The translations under genes and the position numbers were made by a program. Shown here piece after piece: positions 55,061 through 63,805 of a stretch of DNA of 64,000 nt (the first letter of the stretch is position 1; every line of letters begins with the position of its first letter). The stretch comes from DAHUYF01 sp963838385 (lineage in GTDB: Bacteria > Pseudomonadota > Alphaproteobacteria > ATCC43930 > CGMCC-115725), in NCBI GenBank assembly GCA_963838385.1, contig CAWIRE010000006.1:1-64000 (forward strand). Direction: 5' to 3'. The notes beneath the pieces were generated by a model, which saw only the letters and a program-made list of their open reading frames with translations, was not told where the DNA came from and did not search any database.

Positions 55061-55521
55061 GACTTTGGCGGAGTGGTCGGGACGGGCCGCCACGCGACCG
55101 GGCAGGTGGCAACATAGGGATAGTAGGCCTTGCTGGTCGGGCAGAAGTAGTAGGCGTTCCCCGCCGGCGGAGCAGAGCCCGCTGCACGACGAGCCGTTGC
55201 AGGCGGCGGAAGGGGAGGCGCATAGCTCGCATAGGACGGCGCATAATACGCGGGCGCATAGTAGCTCGGCGCGGGGTAGTAGGGCGGTGCGTAGTATCCG
55301 GAGGAGTAGGGTGGCGCCCCGGCCAACAGCCAGAACGGCGCGGTTGCGATCGTCGCGGCGGTTTCGACGACCGCGCCTGCGATACAGAACGGCCAGGCCA
55401 GCGGATTGGCCGAACAGGGGGAATAATAGCGGGCGTAGTATTGCGCCTGCGCGGTCGCGAGCGGCAGAGCGACGAGCCCGGTGGCGAACGCGGCTGACAT
55501 CGCCATTCGGCGGATGCGCAT
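55057..55521 (-). CDS. Secreted Tyr/Pro-rich protein with a Cys-containing C-terminus
   Basis: A 154-residue protein with signal peptide MRIRRMAMSAAFATGLVALPLATAQAQ. A short Cys-containing stretch (SPCSANPLAWPFCIAGAVVETAA) follows, then a long Tyr/Pro/Ala-rich low-complexity region. The C-terminus is AYYFCPTSKAYYPYVATCPVAW, a motif found at the end of many small alphaproteobacterial exported proteins. Function unknown; surface or periplasmic location is inferred. Confidence 0.7.
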   Translation of the reverse strand: MRIRRMAMSAAFATGLVALPLATAQAQYYARYYSPCSANPLAWPFCIAGAVVETAATIATAPFWLLAGAPPYSSGYYAPPYYPAPSYYAPAYYAPSYASYAPPLPPPATARRAAGSAPPAGNAYYFCPTSKAYYPYVATCPVAWRPVPTTPPKS

Positions 55522-55611
55522 GACAGGCCTCCGGCCTGGACCCAGCGGCGGCAGCCTACCGCGTCCCAAAGGGACGGGCCAGCGCCGATCATCCCGAATG
55601 TAGTTAGCTCG

Positions 55612-55795
55612 TCATCTGTCCGGATTTTGTAGCGCGTGATCTGTCCGGTTTTTGAATCGCTTCAGACAAGGGGGGCGAGGATGGGCCGGGCCAGGACGTT
55701 GCAGGAGATTCGGATGATGCGTTTTGAGGCTTTGCTGGCTCGGCATGAGGGCGGGGAGCTGAGCCAAGCGGAGGCGGCGGAGCTGGGGTGCCGAC
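55612..55795 (+). mobile_element. Remnant of an ISNCY-type insertion sequence
   Basis: CTGTCCGGATTTT and CTGTCCGGTTTTT occur 25 bp apart, resembling insertion-sequence ends. They are followed by GGGGCGAGG and an ATG at 55681 opening MGRARTLQEIRMMRFEALLARHEGGELSQAEAAELG. That is the usual start of ISNCY-family transposases, ahead of the helix-turn-helix. It breaks off near residue 38 and the DDE catalytic part is missing, so it is dead. About 230 bp of unassigned sequence follow before the PAS gene. Confidence 0.6.
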
Positions 55796-56025
55796 GGCTG
55801 GTTCCCGCTGGCCGCAACGCGGCGTGCCCCCAAGTCTGCCGGACGGCTGACGAACGAAGGAACGCAGGCGAACTCGCCCGCCGGGGTGAGCCGTCTGGGC
55901 TCGGCGCGACGTCGCCGAATTGACCTGGGTCAAGGCTCCCGCTCGGCGATGCGTTACAAGCTTACGTGGCGGGCATGATCAGGGCCGCGGATGCTTCCGA
56001 CCGACCGATGCCGGCGGAGAGCGCT

Positions 56026-56988
56026 ATGAACCTGAAGGAAGTGGCAAGCGCCGAGGCGCTTGAGCGGGAGACCGGCGATGGCGCGCTGAAGCGTCTCTAC
56101 GGCTATTGGGTGGAGCGCCGCGATGCGCAGCGGTACCCCTCGAGGGACGATATCGATCCGCTCGATTTCGGCTATGCCCTGGGACGCGTGTCGCTCATCG
56201 ATGTACTGGAAAATCCTCGGAGATTCCGCTACCGGCTGGTCTCGACCTCGCTGACCGCACGGCTCGGCTACGAGATGACCGGCAAGTTCCTGGACGAGAT
56301 CCCGGAAACCGAAATGCGCGACTACACAGAGCGGCTCTACGCAGCGGCCGTGGAGAGACGAGTCCCGCTGCATTTGCGGGACGAAGCCATGCTCGATGGA
56401 CGGCGTTGGCGGCACGAGGCGCTGATCCTGCCGTTGTCCTCCGACGGAACGTCGGTCGACATGCTCATGATCTATCGGACCGCGGATTCGCCCGTGCCTC
56501 TCCGGCCTATTCCCGCGCGGACGGAGCCGGATGTCGAGTTGGTCGAGCAGGTCGACGCGCCGCTCCTCAACGAGCTCGTCGCCTATTGGGACGCCAAGCG
56601 CGCCGGACGCATGGCGCCGCGGCGGTCGGATATCGACCCGGCCGAGCTGCAGGCGCACCTTCCGCGGCTCTTCCTGCTCGACGTGCTCGACGCCGGCGCC
56701 GATTTCCGGTACCGGCTCATCGGCACCGCCATCATCCAGGGAATGGGCCGCGACAGCACGGGAAGGCGCATGAGTGATCTCCACGCGGATCAGCCGGCGG
56801 TCCTGAAGACACTCCTGGAGCGTTTCCGCCGGGTGGTGGCGGAAAAACGCCCCGTCTTCGTGCGGGGCCGCGTCTTCTGGGTAGCGGACCGCGAGCACCG
56901 ACGCTTCGTCAGCGCGGCGATGCCGTTGTCGGATGACGGCGCGACCGTGAACATGATCCTCTGCGAGATGAGCCTCCTGAGGGGTTAG
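56026..56988 (+). CDS. Tandem PAS-domain (PAS_5-type) protein
   Basis: A 320-residue protein of two repeats of the same domain. Repeat 1 has YGYWVERRDAQRYPSRDDIDPLDFGYALGRVSLIDVL, FRYRLVSTSLTARLGYEMTGK. Repeat 2 has VAYWDAKRAGRMAPRRSDIDPAELQAHLPRLFLLDVL, FRYRLIGTAIIQGMGRDSTGR. Each is the PAS_5 type, usually found alone in alphaproteobacteria. No kinase or cyclase domain is attached, so it is a pure sensor. The ATG at 56026 has GGAG six bases upstream. A small gene follows 9 bp later. Confidence 0.85.
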   Translation: MNLKEVASAEALERETGDGALKRLYGYWVERRDAQRYPSRDDIDPLDFGYALGRVSLIDVLENPRRFRYRLVSTSLTARLGYEMTGKFLDEIPETEMRDYTERLYAAAVERRVPLHLRDEAMLDGRRWRHEALILPLSSDGTSVDMLMIYRTADSPVPLRPIPARTEPDVELVEQVDAPLLNELVAYWDAKRAGRMAPRRSDIDPAELQAHLPRLFLLDVLDAGADFRYRLIGTAIIQGMGRDSTGRRMSDLHADQPAVLKTLLERFRRVVAEKRPVFVRGRVFWVADREHRRFVSAAMPLSDDGATVNMILCEMSLLRG

Positions 56989-56997
56989 CGGGTCGGC

Positions 56998-57348
56998 GTG
57001 CGGGAGATCCCAGAGATATGGACGGCCCACCCGGAGGTGCGCGACTACAACTCCATCATCGATTTGAGACGTGACCATGGCACCATCACTTGGAACGCCA
57101 TTGCCGAGATCGCGGACAAGTGGAGTGCATTTGTCGGATCGGCAGACACAGGCCGCCGAACGGCGGTCGTGGTGCGCAATGCGCTGTGGGAAAATATTGT
57201 CAGTCTGATCGCGGCGCGCTTCCCGCGGCGGCGCTTTGATGCCTTTCGGACGATTGACGATGCTCGCCATTGGCTCCAAGGGCAAACCGAGCAACGCCCG
57301 GCGGCCAGTTCCCACCACTCCGCAACGCTCGGTCTCGATCCGACCTGA
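56998..57348 (+). CDS. SpoIIAA/STAS-like small protein
   Basis: A 116-residue protein. VRDYNSIIDLRRDHGTITWNAIAEIADKW, RRTAVVVRNALWENIVSLIAARFPRRRFDAFRTIDDARHWL resembles the SpoIIAA-like fold, in which a beta-strand (IIDLR), helix and strand (TAVVV) precede a final DARHWL helix. Similar small proteins follow single PAS_5 genes in alphaproteobacteria, an association I infer from memory. The start is GTG at 56998 after a weak ribosome site. Regulatory role inferred. Confidence 0.6.
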   Translation: MREIPEIWTAHPEVRDYNSIIDLRRDHGTITWNAIAEIADKWSAFVGSADTGRRTAVVVRNALWENIVSLIAARFPRRRFDAFRTIDDARHWLQGQTEQRPAASSHHSATLGLDPT

Positions 57349-57410
57349 CTTGCGGTTCAGGCGCCGCGTGAGATGTCGGGCCGCGCCTTCTATTCAGACG
57401 GCGTGCGCCG

Positions 57411-58625
57411 TCACTTCGTCGCCGTCTGCTTCACCAACGGGCAGTTGCCGGCGTCCAGCGGGCGGAACGCCTTGTCGCCCGGAACCGTCTCCACCAGCTT
57501 GTAGTAATCCCACGGCTCCTTCAATTCCGCCGGCGACTTCACCTCGAAGAGATACATGTCGCGGATGACGCGGCCGTCGATGCGCAGCTTGCCGTCATGC
57601 GTCATGAAATCGTCAATCGGCAGCGTGCGCATCTCGGCCATCACCTTGAGAGGGTCCTTGGTGCCGATGGCCTTCACCGCCTTGAGGTAGTGGGCGACGG
57701 CGCTGTAGACGCCGGCCTGATCGAAGGTCGGCGGGTGTCCCGTCTTGGCCTCGAACCGCTTCGACCAGGCGCGCGTCTGCTGGTTCATGTTCCAATAGAA
57801 GGGCGAGGTGAGCTGCAGCCCCTGCGCGGTCTTGAGCCCGAGCGCATGCACGTCGGTGAGAAAGATCAGCAGCCCCGCGAATTTCTGGCCGCCCTGGACG
57901 ATGCCGAACTCGGCGCCTTGCTTGATCGCGTTGACGGTGTCGCCGCCGGCATTGGCGAGGCCGATGATCTTGGCCTTGGAGGACTGCGCCTGCAACAGGA
58001 AGGAGGAGAAGTCACGGGTGTTGAGCGGCGCGTCGACGCTGCCCAGCACCTTGCCTCCGGCGGCCACCACCACTGCCGCCGTGTCGCGCTCCAGCGCATG
58101 GCCGAAGGCATAATCGGCGGTGATGAAGAACCAGGTCTTGCCGCCGCTCTTCACCACCGCCGAGCCCGTGACATGCGCCAGCGAATAGGTGTCGTAGACC
58201 CAGCTCGCCGCGTAAGGCGAGCAGCGCGGGCCGGTGATATCGGAATCGGCCGGGCCGGTGAAGAGCGCGAGCTTGCGCTTCTCGCGCGAGACATCCTCGA
58301 CCGCCAGCGCCACGGAGGAAGTCGGCACGTCGGTGATCACGTCGACGCCCTCCTCGTCATACCATTTGCGCGCGATCGCAGCGCCGACATCGGGCTTGTT
58401 CTGGTGATCGGCGGAGATGATCTGCACCTTGTGGCCGAGCACCGGCCCGGCATCGTCGGCCGCCATCTGCGCCGCCACGACCGAGCCCGGGCCGCTGATC
58501 GCCGCGTAGAGCGAGGACATGTCGTTGAGCACGCCGATCTTCACCGGCGCGTCGGCGGCCCAGGCCGCCGCCGACCCCGCCAGCAAGGCTGCGGCCAGCG
58601 CCGCCGGCCAGACCCTTCGCCGCAT
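57411..58625 (-). CDS. ABC transporter substrate-binding protein, branched-chain amino acid (LivK)-type
   Basis: A 404-residue periplasmic binding protein with signal peptide MRRRVWPAALAAALLAGSAAAWA. The mature part starts VKIGVLNDMSSLYAAISGPGSVVAAQMAADD, the Peripla_BP_6 beginning, and includes GHKVQIISADHQNKPDVGAAIARKWYD and AKIIGLANAGGDTVNAIKQ. Partner permease and ATPase genes are not adjacent in the window. Ligand unknown; amino acids, amides, urea or aromatics are bound by relatives. The ATG at 58625 has GGAGG upstream. Confidence 0.9.
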   Translation of the reverse strand: MRRRVWPAALAAALLAGSAAAWAADAPVKIGVLNDMSSLYAAISGPGSVVAAQMAADDAGPVLGHKVQIISADHQNKPDVGAAIARKWYDEEGVDVITDVPTSSVALAVEDVSREKRKLALFTGPADSDITGPRCSPYAASWVYDTYSLAHVTGSAVVKSGGKTWFFITADYAFGHALERDTAAVVVAAGGKVLGSVDAPLNTRDFSSFLLQAQSSKAKIIGLANAGGDTVNAIKQGAEFGIVQGGQKFAGLLIFLTDVHALGLKTAQGLQLTSPFYWNMNQQTRAWSKRFEAKTGHPPTFDQAGVYSAVAHYLKAVKAIGTKDPLKVMAEMRTLPIDDFMTHDGKLRIDGRVIRDMYLFEVKSPAELKEPWDYYKLVETVPGDKAFRPLDAGNCPLVKQTATK

Positions 58626-58811
58626 CGCCTTCACCTCCCGGTAGCCTCGAGCCGTGCCCGCCCCGAGAGCGGCAGCCGCCCGTTCGCGCGCCAATTGTTA
58701 GCGTTGGATAACAATTTCGGTCGGGAGTGGTTCCGGGCCCTGCCTTGCCCGGATCATCCCTGCGGTGGCGTCCGTTGACCCTGAGGGAGAGACAGAGGCG
58801 GAGCCGATGTC

Positions 58812-59168
58812 ATGCGCGGACCGGAGACGGAATTCCGGGCTCTCGCCGTCGCGGCGGCACTGGCGCTCGGCGCCGCGCCCGGCGCTCTGGCCGATCCGGG
58901 CACGGTTCTGCCGGGGGCCGGGACCGGCGTCATGCCGCCCAGCAGTTCCGGCGCGACCCCGGCGACGCCGCCCTACAATCCGAGCCCCGACGCCGGCATG
59001 GGCGCGCCGGGCATGCCCGGGGCGGGAGGCACGATGCCGCCGATGACGACTGGCCCTGGAATGGGACGCGTGCCGCCGGTGCCTGGCGCGGCGCCGGTCG
59101 GGCCCGCGTCGCCGCCCGGCATGCCGCCGCTCCCGGGCACGCCGCCGGTCCCCGGCGAGCCGCAGTAG
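58812..59168 (+). CDS. Secreted Pro/Gly/Met-rich protein
   Basis: A 118-residue protein. ALAVAAALALGAAPGALA is a signal peptide and the rest (TVLPGAGTGVMPPSSSGATPATPPYNPSPDAGMG to the end) is low-complexity Pro, Gly, Met and Ala. No domain recognised. It lies between two genes of the opposite strand. The composition and signal suggest a real, exported gene, with an uncertain start. Confidence 0.5.
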   Translation: MRGPETEFRALAVAAALALGAAPGALADPGTVLPGAGTGVMPPSSSGATPATPPYNPSPDAGMGAPGMPGAGGTMPPMTTGPGMGRVPPVPGAAPVGPASPPGMPPLPGTPPVPGEPQ

Positions 59169-59192
59169 CCGAAGCGCGCCGGGCGCGGCTGT

Positions 59193-60887
59193 TCAGGCCG
59201 CGCGGATATCGGCGATGGCGCGGGTGATTTCCTGCGAGAGCAGCTGCGACTGGCCGGCAAGCTCGTTGGCGGCGGTGAGCACGTTGCCGGCGGCGCTGCC
59301 GGCGCTTCTCACCGCCTCGCGCACGCCGCCGACATTGTCGTTGACCTCGCGCGCGCCGCGCGCCGCTTCCTGGACGTTGCGGCTGATCTCGCCGGTGGCG
59401 GCGCCTTGCTCGGCGACCGCCGCGGAGATCGCGGTGACGATCTCGCTCGACCTCGCGCGATGGTCGTGGCGATGCCGTTGATGGCGCTGACGGCCTCGCT
59501 GGTGGCGTGCTGGATCTGCAGCGACCTGGCCGCCGATCTCCTCGGTGGCCTTGGCGGTCTGATTGGCCAGCACCTTCACTTCCGAGGCGACGACGGCGAA
59601 GCCCTTGCCCGCCTCGCCGGCGCGCGCCGCCTCGATCGTGGCGTTGAGCGCGAGCAGGTTGGTCTGGCTGGCGATCTCGTTGATCAGCCGCACCACATCG
59701 CCGATCTTCTGCGCCGAGGTCGAGAGGCGCTGCACCAGCTGATCGGTGCGCTCGGTGTCGGCGACCGCCTTGGCCGCGATCTCGGTCGATTGCGCGACCT
59801 GGCGGCCGATCTCCTGGATGGAGGCCGACAACTCCTCGGCCGCCGAGGCGACGGTCTCCACATTGGTCGAGGTCTGGGCGACAGCGGTGGTGATCGCTTC
59901 CGACCGGCTCTCGCTTTGCCCGGTGGCGGATTTCATCGTCTCCGCCGTGGTCCTGAGGCCGGTCGAGGAGGTCGAGAGCGCGTCCGACAGCCCGCCGATC
60001 TTCTGCTGCAGCCGGTCGGCGAGCTCGAGCATGAGGCGCTTGCGCTCCTCGCGGCTGGCGGTCTCGGCCTCGAGCCGCTGCTGCTCCAGCTTTTGCTTCT
60101 CCACGGCATTCTGGCGGAAGACGTTGAGCGAGCGCGCCATGCGGCCGATCTCGTCCGTGCGATCGCCGACCTCGGTGGCGACGTCGAGCTTGCCCGCGGC
60201 GAGCGCCGTCATCGTCCGCTCGATGCCGCCGAGCGGGCGGGCGATGCTGCGGCTCAACAGCCAGGCGATCAGCCCCGCCAGCAGCGCGACCGCGCCCGCT
60301 ACCGAGCCGAGCTGCCAGAGCGCGGCGCGGAAGGTGGCGTCGATGTCGTCGACGAAGAGGCCGGTCGCAATGAAGAGGTTCCACGGCGCGAAAGGCAGGA
60401 TGTAGTTCATCTTGGCCACCGGAACGGTCGTTCCCGGGCGCGGATACATCAGCCTGCCGACGCCGCCGCCTTTCTGCGCGATCGAGATCATGTCGCGCAC
60501 GAAATAAAGGCCGGTCGGGTCCTTGAGGTCGATGCGGTTCTTGCCTTCCAGTTGCGGCTGCGTCGGTATGACCACCTGCGTGCCGGTCATGTCGTAGACG
60601 AAAAGATAATTGCTGCCGTCGTAGCGCATCGCGCTGATCGCGTCGTGAAAGCCCTTCCAGGCCTGTTCATGGGTGAGCGTGCCGGCCGCTTCCTCCTGCT
60701 GGAACTTCTTGGCCAGGCCGACGCCGTTCTCGACGATCACGCGGATCTCGCTGATGCGATCGTCCATCATGCGCGCGCGCTCCTGCCAGGCGGCGATGCC
60801 CACGACCAGGACGAGCGCCGACAGCGCGACGACGACGAGCGATTGGAGCTTAATCCACAGCGGCAGGTTGCGGAAAAGGCGGATCAT
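59193..60887 (-). CDS. Methyl-accepting chemotaxis protein with single Cache domain (locally frameshifted)
   Basis: A 564-residue chemoreceptor. One membrane helix near residues 11-33 is followed by a periplasmic sCache domain (SNYLFVYDMTGTQVVIP to FVRDMISIAQKGGGVGRLMYPRPG). A second membrane segment lies near 193-213, then a HAMP domain (SRSIARPLGGIERTMTALAAGKLDVA). The signalling hairpin has the tip INEIASQTNLLALNATIEAARAGEAGKGFAVVA. From about 59457 to 59523 the frame is wrong: the window encodes GQVAADPARHQRGRQ where GQVAQIQHATSEAV is expected. The correct frame resumes at SSEIVTAISAAV. Two nearby compensating indels explain this. The rest is normal. No cheA-type genes are near. Confidence 0.85.
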   Translation of the reverse strand: MIRLFRNLPLWIKLQSLVVVALSALVLVVGIAAWQERARMMDDRISEIRVIVENGVGLAKKFQQEEAAGTLTHEQAWKGFHDAISAMRYDGSNYLFVYDMTGTQVVIPTQPQLEGKNRIDLKDPTGLYFVRDMISIAQKGGGVGRLMYPRPGTTVPVAKMNYILPFAPWNLFIATGLFVDDIDATFRAALWQLGSVAGAVALLAGLIAWLLSRSIARPLGGIERTMTALAAGKLDVATEVGDRTDEIGRMARSLNVFRQNAVEKQKLEQQRLEAETASREERKRLMLELADRLQQKIGGLSDALSTSSTGLRTTAETMKSATGQSESRSEAITTAVAQTSTNVETVASAAEELSASIQEIGRQVAQSTEIAAKAVADTERTDQLVQRLSTSAQKIGDVVRLINEIASQTNLLALNATIEAARAGEAGKGFAVVASEVKVLANQTAKATEEIGGQVAADPARHQRGRQRHQRHRHDHRARSSEIVTAISAAVAEQGAATGEISRNVQEAARGAREVNDNVGGVREAVRSAGSAAGNVLTAANELAGQSQLLSQEITRAIADIRAA

Positions 60888-61161
60888 CCCAAGGCCTCTT
60901 TGGCGGCGACGGCATTCCCGGGCGCGGCCGACCTCCGGCCATGCCTTCGCGGGCGGGCCATCAGAGAGGGAAACCGGCGCCACCCACCGTCCAGGGGTCT
61001 CACTATCGGCACCGGCGCTTAACAAAGCCCTTAATTGCCGGCGCAGGCAGGGGCGAGCAAAGCCGGCGGGCCTGCATACCAGGGTATGAAACGGCCGGCG
61101 ACAAGGACCGGTCGCTGGAGCAGGCCCATGCCGATCTGCTCGCGCGCCAGAGCGGCCGGGC
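60888..61161. other. Intergenic gap between the chemoreceptor and MscS-type genes
   Basis: About 270 bp with no gene, repeat or RNA that I can support. Scattered short frames on both strands have no recognisable domain. It presumably holds the promoter for the minus-strand chemoreceptor gene and the 3' end of the MscS-type gene. Confidence 0.5.
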
Positions 61162-62133
61162 TTAGGTCTCGCCGGGCGGCGCCGCGGCCTCCGTCATGCG
61201 GCGGCGGACCATGTCCTTGACCTCGTCGCGATGGCGATAGTCGCCGATGACGTAGCGTAGCCGGTAATCGGCGACGCCGCTGCGGTTGCCGCGGTATTGC
61301 GCCAGCGGCGGCGGCGCGGCGAGGACGCCGGGGCATTGCAGGACGGCCTCGACCAGGCGTTGCTCGATGTCGCCGGGGTCGGCGCCGTCGGGGAGCGGCG
61401 GCAGGTAGATCGTCTCCAATACCCGGACGGTGCGGCGGGGATGGCTGAAATTGTAGACCGAGGCGTCCGCCACCATGCGGTTGGGGATGTTGATGGTGTG
61501 GTGGTCGCGTGTCTCGATGCGGACCAGCCGCCAGGTCATATCGACGACGCGGCCTTCGTCGAGCGTGCCGACCTTGACCCAGTCGCCCAGGCGGAACGGC
61601 CGCGATAGCGCAATGGCGATGCCGGCGAACATTTCGCCCAAGGTGGTCTGCGCCGAAAGCCCGAGAACGAGCGCGAACGCGCCCGACAGCGTCGCCAGCG
61701 CCGTGATCGACTTGCCATAGACGAATTGAATGACGATCAGCGAGGCGAAGAGGTAGGTGAGCACGCGGACGGTGCCGACCAGCAGCGGCGGTACCGCGCT
61801 TCGTCCGCTGCGCGCCAGCATACCCCGCCACAGCAGGATGCGGGTCCCGACATCGGCGGCAAAGGCGAGCGCGAAGAACAGCAGCGTCAGCACGGCGCGG
61901 TCATACTGTGCGCCGTCGTCGAACAGGTCGGCGAACCACAGCGGATAGGCCCAGCGCGCGCCCTGATGCAGCAGCAGGAGGAGGAGCACGATCTGCGTCG
62001 CCAGATAGAACAGGTTCTCCTTGCGGACGAGAAGCGCCGAGAGCGCGGCCGAGACCGAGGTGATGGCGAAGATGATCACGCCGGCGAGCCCCAGCACCTC
62101 GAGCAGGCTGTCGGGCATGCCGGCGCTAGCCAT
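61162..62133 (-). CDS. MscS-type mechanosensitive ion channel protein
   Basis: A 323-residue membrane protein. About four N-terminal hydrophobic segments precede the pore-region helix (TALATLSGAFALVLGLSAQTTLGEMFAGIAIALSRPFRLGDWVKV), the MscS signature with Gly/Ala packing. A beta-domain follows (EGRVVDMTWRLVRIETRDHHTINIPNRMVADASVYNFS). It releases ions or osmolytes on membrane tension. The ATG at 62133 overlaps the end of the upstream permease gene, so the two may be co-transcribed. Confidence 0.9.
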   Translation of the reverse strand: MASAGMPDSLLEVLGLAGVIIFAITSVSAALSALLVRKENLFYLATQIVLLLLLLHQGARWAYPLWFADLFDDGAQYDRAVLTLLFFALAFAADVGTRILLWRGMLARSGRSAVPPLLVGTVRVLTYLFASLIVIQFVYGKSITALATLSGAFALVLGLSAQTTLGEMFAGIAIALSRPFRLGDWVKVGTLDEGRVVDMTWRLVRIETRDHHTINIPNRMVADASVYNFSHPRRTVRVLETIYLPPLPDGADPGDIEQRLVEAVLQCPGVLAAPPPLAQYRGNRSGVADYRLRYVIGDYRHRDEVKDMVRRRMTEAAAPPGET

Positions 62134-63655
62134 GGCGATCCGCCTCGGCCGCCGCCCCGCCGGAGGCGCCGTGCTGCGGGTCCCGCTCCCGCGCGGCCCT
62201 GCGCGACCGCGCGTGTCGCGCGGCGTCGCATTCCACCGCGAAGGCCTCCTCGGGCGCCAGCACGAGATGTCGCCTGCCATAGGCGCCGAAATAGACCAGC
62301 GCGAGCAGCAGCAGGAGGACGCAGCCGAGCAGACCCGGCCGATAGGCGGGATTGGCGAAGAGCAGGATCAGGCAGGCCAAGGCGATGACCAGCGCCGTCA
62401 TCGCGCCGGTGGCGCCCAGCGGGCTGCGATAGGGACGGTTGAGCCCGGGATAGTTGCGCTGCAGCGCGAGGAAGGCCGCCATCTGGATGATGTAGGAGAG
62501 CACGGCGGCGAAGACCGACATGTTGAGCAGCACCGCGGCGACTTGGCGCGTATCCGGGGCGTAGCGCACCGCGAGTGCCGCGGCGTAGCCGATGAGCGCG
62601 CCGGCGATGAGCGCGCGATGCGGCGTCTTGCGCGTCCGGTGGGTGAGCGACAGCGCGCGCGGGATGTATCCCGCCCGCGCCAGGCTGAAGATCGCGCGCC
62701 CGAAGGCGTAGACGCCGGCATGGAAGCTCGCCACCTGGCCGCTGAGCGCCAGGATGCCGATCAGCACCGGGTCGGCGGCCGCGCCGAAGATGCCCTGAAA
62801 TCCCACAAGCAGCGGATTGTCCGAGCTGCCGACCGCCCGCGCGCCGGGCGCCACGCCGGCATTGAGGATGAGGATGGCGAAGGTGAGGAGGATCAGCGTC
62901 GCGATGGCGTAGAGCAGCCCCTTGGGCAGCGTGCGCCCGGGATCCAGCGTCTCCTCCGGCGCCAGCGTCACCTCCTCGATGGCGAGCAGGAACCAGATGG
63001 CGAAGGGGAGGGCATAGGCAATCCCGCCGAGCCCCGCCGGCAGCCACGACGTGCCGCCGGGTGCGGGCGGCACGTCGAGCGCGTGGGCGAGGCTGAACTG
63101 CGGCAGCGCGCCGACGCAGAACCCGACCAGCACCGCGATCGAGAGGACGCTGAGTACGATGGCGACCTGGAAGGTGAGGCGGACGCCATGCACGTTGATG
63201 AGCACGAAGAGAGCGTAGATCGCGGCCCAGAGTACGGCGTCCGGCACCACGATGCCGAGCGTGTGGCCGAGGATGAATCCCAGAAACTGGCCGATCGCGA
63301 CGACGACGACCGAGCAGGTGAAGATATACTCCGTGTTCTGCGCCAGCCCGGCGAGAAAGCCGCCCCAGGGCCCGAAGGCGAGCCTGCCATAGCCATAGGC
63401 GCCGCCGGCAAACGGCACCGCGCAGGCCATCTCGGCGAGCGAGCAGCAGAGGCAGAGATACATCACCGCGATGATCAGCGTGGCGACCAGCATGCCGCCG
63501 AAGCCGCCCTCGATCAGGCCGTAGCTCCAGCCGGAGAACTCGCCGGCGATGACGGCGCTGATGCCGAGGCCCCAGAGCGACCAGGTTCCTGCTGCGCGCC
63601 GGAGGCCGCGGCGCTCGGCGTCGTCGGACGGCAGGGGAAGGTACGGATCCGCCAC
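62126..63655 (-). CDS. APC-family permease, ethanolamine permease-like
   Basis: A 509-residue transporter with about 12 membrane segments. GTWSLWGLGISAVIAGEFSGWSYGLIEGGFGGMLVATLIIAVMYLCLCCSLAEMACAVPFAGGAYGYGR is close to the ethanolamine-permease pattern. FAIWFLLAIEEVTLAPEETLDPGRTLPKG is the segment 6-7 region. The GTG at 63655 (VADPYLPLPSDD) is taken as start with a GAGG site; the frame extends 24 codons upstream to another GTG. No ethanolamine ammonia-lyase genes are nearby, so substrate is inferred. Confidence 0.85.
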   Translation of the reverse strand: MADPYLPLPSDDAERRGLRRAAGTWSLWGLGISAVIAGEFSGWSYGLIEGGFGGMLVATLIIAVMYLCLCCSLAEMACAVPFAGGAYGYGRLAFGPWGGFLAGLAQNTEYIFTCSVVVVAIGQFLGFILGHTLGIVVPDAVLWAAIYALFVLINVHGVRLTFQVAIVLSVLSIAVLVGFCVGALPQFSLAHALDVPPAPGGTSWLPAGLGGIAYALPFAIWFLLAIEEVTLAPEETLDPGRTLPKGLLYAIATLILLTFAILILNAGVAPGARAVGSSDNPLLVGFQGIFGAAADPVLIGILALSGQVASFHAGVYAFGRAIFSLARAGYIPRALSLTHRTRKTPHRALIAGALIGYAAALAVRYAPDTRQVAAVLLNMSVFAAVLSYIIQMAAFLALQRNYPGLNRPYRSPLGATGAMTALVIALACLILLFANPAYRPGLLGCVLLLLLALVYFGAYGRRHLVLAPEEAFAVECDAARHARSRRAARERDPQHGASGGAAAEADRHG

Positions 63656-63805
63656 TTGCTGAACCTCGATCTGTCGCCGGCCGAACGGCGGCCGGCGCGC
63701 TGCCGCGGCCACTATGCCTGCGGGCACGCCGCGGGGTAAAGACGGTTGCGGCGGGCGGTGCGCAAGCGCGCGTCCGAGGCGCCATCGCCGGAACGGAGGA
63801 GCGCA

